Source of the DNA: an uncultured Lentisphaerota bacterium
Lineage (GTDB): Bacteria; Verrucomicrobiota; Kiritimatiellia; RFP12; UBA1067
Reading direction: 5' to 3'
DNA: 64,000 nt
Assembly: GCA_946413265.1 (NCBI GenBank)
Contig: CAMKJU010000009.1
Coordinates: forward strand, 1-64,000
The notes under the pieces are model-generated. The model did no database searches. It had not been told where the DNA came from and saw only the letters and a program-made list of their open reading frames with translations. Shown in pieces: positions 59,375-64,000 of the stretch. Numbering within the stretch: position 1 is the stretch's first letter; each line of letters opens with the position of its first letter. Position numbers and translations under genes: made by a program.

Positions 59375-59403
59375 AGTATAGCATTTTGTGTCGCAAATGT
59401 CAA
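59375..59403 (-). promoter_or_regulatory. Near-consensus promoter of the porin gene
   Basis: Minus strand: TTGACA (59403-59398), 17-base spacer ending TGC, TATACT (59380-59375). The best promoter match in the window. Confidence 0.8.
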
Positions 59404-59429
59404 CGGCAAAACGTACAAAAGCAACGCAT

Positions 59430-59486
59430 GGTAGGGCGGTTTCGATGAAACCGCCGCAATCGGCGGCATCATCAATGCCGCCCTAC
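59430..59486. repeat. Facing pair of GGTAGGG-type hairpins, intergenic
   Basis: GGTAGGGCGGTTTCGATGAA... (59430-59455) and GGCGGCATCATCAATGCC...CCCTAC (59462-59486), head to head across CGCAAT. It lies just after the macroglobulin stop, so it could terminate or stabilise that mRNA. Confidence 0.85.
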
Positions 59487-59496
59487 TGTGTTGTTG

Positions 59497-62400
59497 TTAT
59501 TTTTTAATCGGCGACTTAGCCTCCACGCGCTCAGCAGAGGAATGGGCCGTGAATTCGGGCGCGTACATGCACTGGACCGTAGCGAGGCCGCCCACGAACG
59601 CGCCGCGCTGCTGCACGCGGAACGAGGTCTCGAGCACGAACGTGCCCTTCCCGAGGCGATCGATGTAGTAGTGCGTGGCCGTATCGCGCGTGGACTGATA
59701 GTAGCCCACGCCGTCCTGCCAGCGGTAACTCGAAAGCACGTCCACCGGCTCCGCGCACGCGGGACGCTCGTCCTGCACGTGAACGTACTCGAGGATGCGG
59801 TCGCTAGTAAGGACAATCCGCGCGACGAGTTCGTCGCCGACCTCCAGCACGCCCTCAATCGGCGCGAGACGCGTTCCCTCGGCGCCACGTACCTTACGGT
59901 AGTACTTCTTCTCTACGTGCAGTTCCTTCGGCTCGTGCGCGCGCACTTTCAGGACATCCTCGAAGTACGACCAGTGGACGCCACCCCAGGCCACGCCACC
60001 CTTCGCGTCGTTCGAGAACGTGATCTCCCCCATCTCCGGCTTGATCTCCGCCGCCGGCACCCTGTGCGTGTAGAGGCCCGTACCCGCCTCGGCGTTCACC
60101 TTCGGCACCTCCTTGCCTCCGAGCGTAACCGTCGCGAGCGTATCGCCCACAAGCAGGTCCGTACCACCCGGTAGGGCGGTCGCCCCGCGACCGCCGCCGA
60201 GGAGAATCGCGTAGATCGCGTCCGCCGTAGACGCCGTGGAACTCCAGTTCTGCGTCTGCTTCTGCTTGAGCATCCATGCGCGACAGGCATCTACGCTCTC
60301 CTCGTCGCCCGTCACCTCCATGAACGCCTCAATGATCGCGGCCTGCGTGGAAACGGGAGCAGCGAATAGGCTTGACGAGAAGAAACTCCCACGCTTCCAG
60401 TACATGCCCATTTCATCGGACACGATCGCGCGCTCCTTCAAGGAGGCGATGACGTCCTTCGCAACATCCTTCTTCCCGCTCTTCCTGTAGCGGTGCAAGA
60501 CGATGGCGGCATACGCCTGCGTCTCGAGCCCGAAGTCGAGCCACTCGTCCGCGATGTGCGAGAGGAGGAGTTTTTTCGTATCCGCGTCAGGTGCCGGCAC
60601 GCCCTTGAACGAATGCAGGTACAGCCACTGCACGTCCCAGCCGGTGGCGTGGAACTTCACCTTGAGGCGCTTTGCCTCCTTGACGCGCCGTTTGACTTCC
60701 GCGACCACCTCGCCGTCAAGCGCCTTGCACGCGGAGACGAAACAGTCTGGATACGCCGCGCCGGTGAGCCGGTTGAGGCGCGCGAAGCCGGTGAGAATGT
60801 AGAGCGTGATGCCGTCCGACGAAGGTCCTCCCGGGAACCACGGCCAGAGGCCGTCGCCGTTGCGATCCTTCATGAGCTTTTCAAGGCAGCGCGTCTGTTC
60901 GGACGCGAGGCGCTCCGTCTCGAACAGCCGTCCCACGCGGCGGCGAGAGGCCGCCTCGTCCGCAGCCTCGCGCACCCACGGCGTGGAGTCGAGGGCGATG
61001 GTCTTGAGATTCTCGTTCTGTTCAAGCGGACTCTTCAGCGTATCGCCGCCCGCCGCCTTCCACTTCTCAAAAGTCTCGCGGATGCGCGGATCGGAATTGG
61101 CGATGAACGACGCAAGCGCGTTCGCGTAGTACCGGCTGAAAGTCTGCTCGCAGCACTCGTGCGGGAACTCCATCAGGTATGGAAGCGCCAATACGGCGTA
61201 CCACGCAGGACGCGACACAGCGCGCACCGTGAGGTCCACATGGCGGATTGAATCCGACTGCGCGCTCGCGAGCAGGTTGGAGAGCGCGAACGTGCGCGTG
61301 CCCGCGCCGCGCACCTGAAGCTGCACGGCCTCGCGCACGAGAATGCTGCGTGAGAGGACGGGCAACCAGCCCTCCTCACCGTCGGCAAACGTCTCGCCCT
61401 TCGCGCGCGCCGTATATTTGAGGAAACCGCATCCGTCGGGGATCGCCAGGCGGAAGGAGAAGCTCTTTGACTCGTGAGGGGCGAGGGTGAATGGCTGGAT
61501 CGGGTTTTGAAGAACGACATTCGACGGCCGCCGGCCGACATCCGGTTCGACATTCGCCTCTCGACTATCGACAATTTCTTCGAATGCGAGTGATACCGTG
61601 CCCTTCTGCGGGGTGTCTTCCGTGTTCGTGACCTTCACGGCGAAGAGGAAGTCATCCCCCTCGCGTACGAAACGCGGCGCGTTCGGCTCGCACATGAGCG
61701 GCTTCGTGGTGACGATCGTATCATCGCGGAGAATGCCGCTGCGCAGGCCCTTGTCATGCGCGAGCGCGAAGAACTTCCAGCCCGTCAGCGCATCGGGCAC
61801 GGTGAACGTGAAGCTCACGCGGCCATCGGCGTCAGTCTCCAGCGTCGGCAGGAAGAACGCAGTCTCCTGCAGGTTCTTCCGAGCGGGGACATCCGGCTCT
61901 TTTTGGGGAGATTCTGCTGCATTCTCCTTTGCGGCAGGCGCCATGGCACACATTGCAACGCCAGCCTCCATCGGCGCGGCGCAATCGGCCGCCATCTCCA
62001 TCATGACACCCCCTAGTGCCTTCGATTTACGTTCGGAACCCATCCGAACCGCCTGCGTCGAGGCATTCCACTTTCGCCATGTCGCTTCCGCAGTACCACA
62101 CCCACCCGGGAAGTGTCCGCCCAAGTGGTACAGGCTCTCACACTGGTTCTGGAGGCTCACGGTGAGGGACGAACGCATCCTGGGCGTGAAATAGCACCAG
62201 AACGGGAACTGGGGGTTGTGCCCGACGAACGCATCGAGCGACTTGTCGTACATGAGCGCCACCATCTCCGACGGCGCGCTCACCTTGAACGTCCACTTCT
62301 CCTCCGCACCCGGCATGAGCTTGCTTGTGAAGTGCTCGCGCGTGATTTTGAGGTCCATGTTGTCCCACGGTACGCTGATGCGTGCGTCCTGTCGGTAGAG

Positions 62401-63999
62401 ACGGTTCTCGCGCAGGAACTCGGTTTCGACCTTGATGTCACCGCGGTTCGCGTCAGTGACGGGAAATTCAAGGTAGTGGACCGGCTTCGCGGGGTCGGTC
62501 GTGCGGTCGTAGAGCGTTTTGCCGTTCTGCGTGAGCGTGAGGCGACAGTAGCCCGTCGCATATCCGCTCGCCCAGTAGATGCGGATCGCATCGCCCACCT
62601 TCACGTTGTGATCCTTCACGCGGAAAAACTCCGGTGCCGCAAACGCGCAGTGCGGCGCCGACGCGTCGAACACGGCGCAGGTGTCCATCGCCTTTACGGT
62701 CTTCCCCTGCGGGTCCTTCGCCTCGAACACGAGACGGTACGCGCCCGCCGGCAATTCGAGCGTGTCCTTCCACTCGCCCTTCTCGTCCGTCTCTACGGCG
62801 CGCGACAGCACCTCCGCACCTGGTTCCCAGCGCTCCCAGTTCCACGGCTTCGGTTCTGCTTTCGCCTTGAGGCGACTCCCGTAGACGTCATTGAAACTGC
62901 CGCCCGCCGGCTTGCGTACCGGCTTGGCCGGACCCTTCAGCGCGAATACGCGCAGCGTGCCCTTCCCGCGCACGGGCTTGAAGCCGAGCGTGTGGAGTGA
63001 GACGTATGCCGGCACGGACGCACGCTTCCCCGCTCCGTCCACCATGAGCCACCGGTCGGTCACGCCCGCCGATGCGCGCCACGCGACCGTCCCGACGCTG
63101 AACTGCGTCTCGGCCGCGTGCGTCTCTCCCGCCGTATCCACCACCGTCGCCGACACCGAGAACTCGAACGTCGGCTCGCCCGAGAGGTCGGCCGTCGGGG
63201 ATGCCTTTGGCACGAACGTGACGGTGAACGCACCATCGGCGTCCGTCACCGTCTCGCCAGTGGCTAAACACCCATCGTCTTCGCGGTCGGCATCGCCCCA
63301 GAGCCAACACCACCAGTGCGAGTAGATCGTGCGCCGCCAGACCTGCCACGTCACGCGCGCGCCCTGCACGGGCAAACCGGAATACGTGCGCGCAAATCCC
63401 TTGATGGTTGCCGCCCGGCCCAACACGCCCTCTCCGCTGCCCAGCTCGAACGCGGCACTGAACTTGGGCCGCTTGTACTCCTCCACGCGCACTTCATTCT
63501 GAGAGGAAACCCAGTCGAACCCGTCGTATGCTCGCGCCTTGATCGTGTAACTCCCGGTCAGGCGCCCGCGCGGTGCCGTGAACTCTCCATGGAACGAACC
63601 CCACGGGTTCGTCCTCAGTTTCAGGGAACCTGCGGGCTTGCCGTTGGGGTCCGTGAAGTCCACCACGACCGGCGTTTCAGGCAACACGCGGAAATCTCGT
63701 TTGTGCGGGTCGGCCCAGAACGCCACGCCCTTGAAGTGGATCGTCTGGCCCGGACGGTAGATCGCGCGATCCGTGAGCACGTCGACATGCCCAAACGTTT
63801 CGTTTTCGTTGTAGTTCGATCCCGAGCTGACAGTGGAGAGCGACAACGCCGCCTGATCCCCGTTCCGCACGCGCAAGTAGCCATAGACGCGGTCCTTGAC
63901 AAGTTTGAACGAGCCGTCCGTCTCCGTCCTGAGCGTCTGCACGAGCGTGTATGTGCGTCCGTTCTTCGCTTCCCAGATTTCCACGGTTGCGCCAGCCAC
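59497..63999 (-). CDS. Alpha-2-macroglobulin family protein, 5' end outside the window
   Basis: 1500 residues visible; the start and signal are beyond 63999. MG-type beta-domains run first (YLRVRNGDQAALSLS, IYRPGQTIHFKGVAFWADP). An ANG/bait region follows, then A2M and the thioester motif FPHECCEQTFSRYY near 61145-61165 and the receptor-like end. The CCEQ form keeps the reactive Cys and Gln. It is a second macroglobulin, not linked to pbpC, and shares little with 19941-24968 beyond the fold. Two repeat families are translated in it, at 60170-60195 (GRGATALPG) and 61517-61578 (SREANVEPDVGRRPSNV). It probably traps proteases in the periplasm or outside. Confidence 0.92.
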   Translation of the reverse strand: MAGATVEIWEAKNGRTYTLVQTLRTETDGSFKLVKDRVYGYLRVRNGDQAALSLSTVSSGSNYNENETFGHVDVLTDRAIYRPGQTIHFKGVAFWADPHKRDFRVLPETPVVVDFTDPNGKPAGSLKLRTNPWGSFHGEFTAPRGRLTGSYTIKARAYDGFDWVSSQNEVRVEEYKRPKFSAAFELGSGEGVLGRAATIKGFARTYSGLPVQGARVTWQVWRRTIYSHWWCWLWGDADREDDGCLATGETVTDADGAFTVTFVPKASPTADLSGEPTFEFSVSATVVDTAGETHAAETQFSVGTVAWRASAGVTDRWLMVDGAGKRASVPAYVSLHTLGFKPVRGKGTLRVFALKGPAKPVRKPAGGSFNDVYGSRLKAKAEPKPWNWERWEPGAEVLSRAVETDEKGEWKDTLELPAGAYRLVFEAKDPQGKTVKAMDTCAVFDASAPHCAFAAPEFFRVKDHNVKVGDAIRIYWASGYATGYCRLTLTQNGKTLYDRTTDPAKPVHYLEFPVTDANRGDIKVETEFLRENRLYRQDARISVPWDNMDLKITREHFTSKLMPGAEEKWTFKVSAPSEMVALMYDKSLDAFVGHNPQFPFWCYFTPRMRSSLTVSLQNQCESLYHLGGHFPGGCGTAEATWRKWNASTQAVRMGSERKSKALGGVMMEMAADCAAPMEAGVAMCAMAPAAKENAAESPQKEPDVPARKNLQETAFFLPTLETDADGRVSFTFTVPDALTGWKFFALAHDKGLRSGILRDDTIVTTKPLMCEPNAPRFVREGDDFLFAVKVTNTEDTPQKGTVSLAFEEIVDSREANVEPDVGRRPSNVVLQNPIQPFTLAPHESKSFSFRLAIPDGCGFLKYTARAKGETFADGEEGWLPVLSRSILVREAVQLQVRGAGTRTFALSNLLASAQSDSIRHVDLTVRAVSRPAWYAVLALPYLMEFPHECCEQTFSRYYANALASFIANSDPRIRETFEKWKAAGGDTLKSPLEQNENLKTIALDSTPWVREAADEAASRRRVGRLFETERLASEQTRCLEKLMKDRNGDGLWPWFPGGPSSDGITLYILTGFARLNRLTGAAYPDCFVSACKALDGEVVAEVKRRVKEAKRLKVKFHATGWDVQWLYLHSFKGVPAPDADTKKLLLSHIADEWLDFGLETQAYAAIVLHRYRKSGKKDVAKDVIASLKERAIVSDEMGMYWKRGSFFSSSLFAAPVSTQAAIIEAFMEVTGDEESVDACRAWMLKQKQTQNWSSTASTADAIYAILLGGGRGATALPGGTDLLVGDTLATVTLGGKEVPKVNAEAGTGLYTHRVPAAEIKPEMGEITFSNDAKGGVAWGGVHWSYFEDVLKVRAHEPKELHVEKKYYRKVRGAEGTRLAPIEGVLEVGDELVARIVLTSDRILEYVHVQDERPACAEPVDVLSSYRWQDGVGYYQSTRDTATHYYIDRLGKGTFVLETSFRVQQRGAFVGGLATVQCMYAPEFTAHSSAERVEAKSPIKK
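60170..60195. repeat. GGTAGGG palindromic unit inside the second macroglobulin
   Basis: A single 26-base unit, the same sequence as units in argS, the small secreted protein and GH2, translated as GGRGATALPG. Confidence 0.9.
61517..61578. repeat. CATTCGACGGCCGCCGGCCG-type repeat inside the second macroglobulin
   Basis: Repeated ATTCGAC/TCGACTATCGAC steps (reading GTCGAATGTCG on the coding strand) encode SREANVEPDVGRRPSNVVLQ. The strongly periodic TCGA steps and odd composition set it apart from neighbouring codons. Only one copy is in the window. Confidence 0.65.
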
Positions 64000-64000
64000 C

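Overview
The window looks like a chromosome segment from a GC-rich, probably gut-dwelling, diderm bacterium of the PVC superphylum; Kiritimatiellota-like is my best guess, from gene style only. Outer-membrane and periplasmic proteins (FadL-type porin, Lgt, PpiD-like chaperone, alpha-2-macroglobulins, PbpC) show a diderm envelope. Many secreted sugar-acting enzymes carry Tat or Sec signals. The feature that most strongly recalls that group is the heavy load of short palindromic repeats lying inside genes. Nearly all genes are on the minus strand; only a tRNA, a secreted protein, a PP-loop tRNA-modification-like protein and hisF are on the plus strand.

Layout. 1-2.9 kb: repeats, a metal-exporter-like permease, an RND-type adaptor and a secreted protein. 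3.0-5.4 kb: two exported sugar-metabolism proteins (Gfo/Idh/MocA and a xylose-isomerase-like barrel), then tRNA-Glu. 5.8-8.5 kb: a TPR protein and a divergent secreted protein. 8.6-12.9 kb: a 6S-RNA-like candidate, pheT and an Arg-rich zinc-finger protein. 12.9-17.8 kb: SMP-30-like protein, GH13 enzyme, AAA/PD-(D/E)XK protein, TerB-DnaJ protein. 17.9-25 kb: the pbpC/alpha-2-macroglobulin pair. 25-33.4 kb: a long co-directional run lgt-FecR-like-ppiD-like-dut-def-argS-rhaT. 33.4-37.1 kb: PP-loop protein, ETF:quinone oxidoreductase, phosphoesterase and a chimeric etf gene fragment. 37.2-45.1 kb: an accessory island with paralogous lipoproteins, a large anchored surface protein, and a DUF262-HNH nuclease plus EcoRI-type adenine methyltransferase. 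45.1-47.2 kb: etfBA. 47.3-57.7 kb: aldose epimerase, GtrA, phosphoesterase, hisF, a secreted TIM-barrel-like protein and a GH2 beta-galactosidase. 57.9-64 kb: FadL-type porin and a second, truncated-by-window alpha-2-macroglobulin.

How it works together: the exported hydrolases, epimerase, isomerase and rhamnose transporter suggest saccharide foraging. EtfAB and its quinone oxidoreductase form an electron-transfer branch. The macroglobulins and PbpC suit periplasmic protease defence and wall repair.

Three observations stand out. First, at least nine genes carry palindromic repeat units of several families as open, translated inserts, up to five clusters in one enzyme. Second, several promoters of consensus TTGNNN-17/18-TANAAT type, often with an extended TG, put the predicted transcription start exactly on the start codon, which suggests leaderless mRNAs. 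Third, a two-gene restriction-modification-like cassette is translationally coupled to envelope proteins inside the accessory island that lies beside the etf genes.
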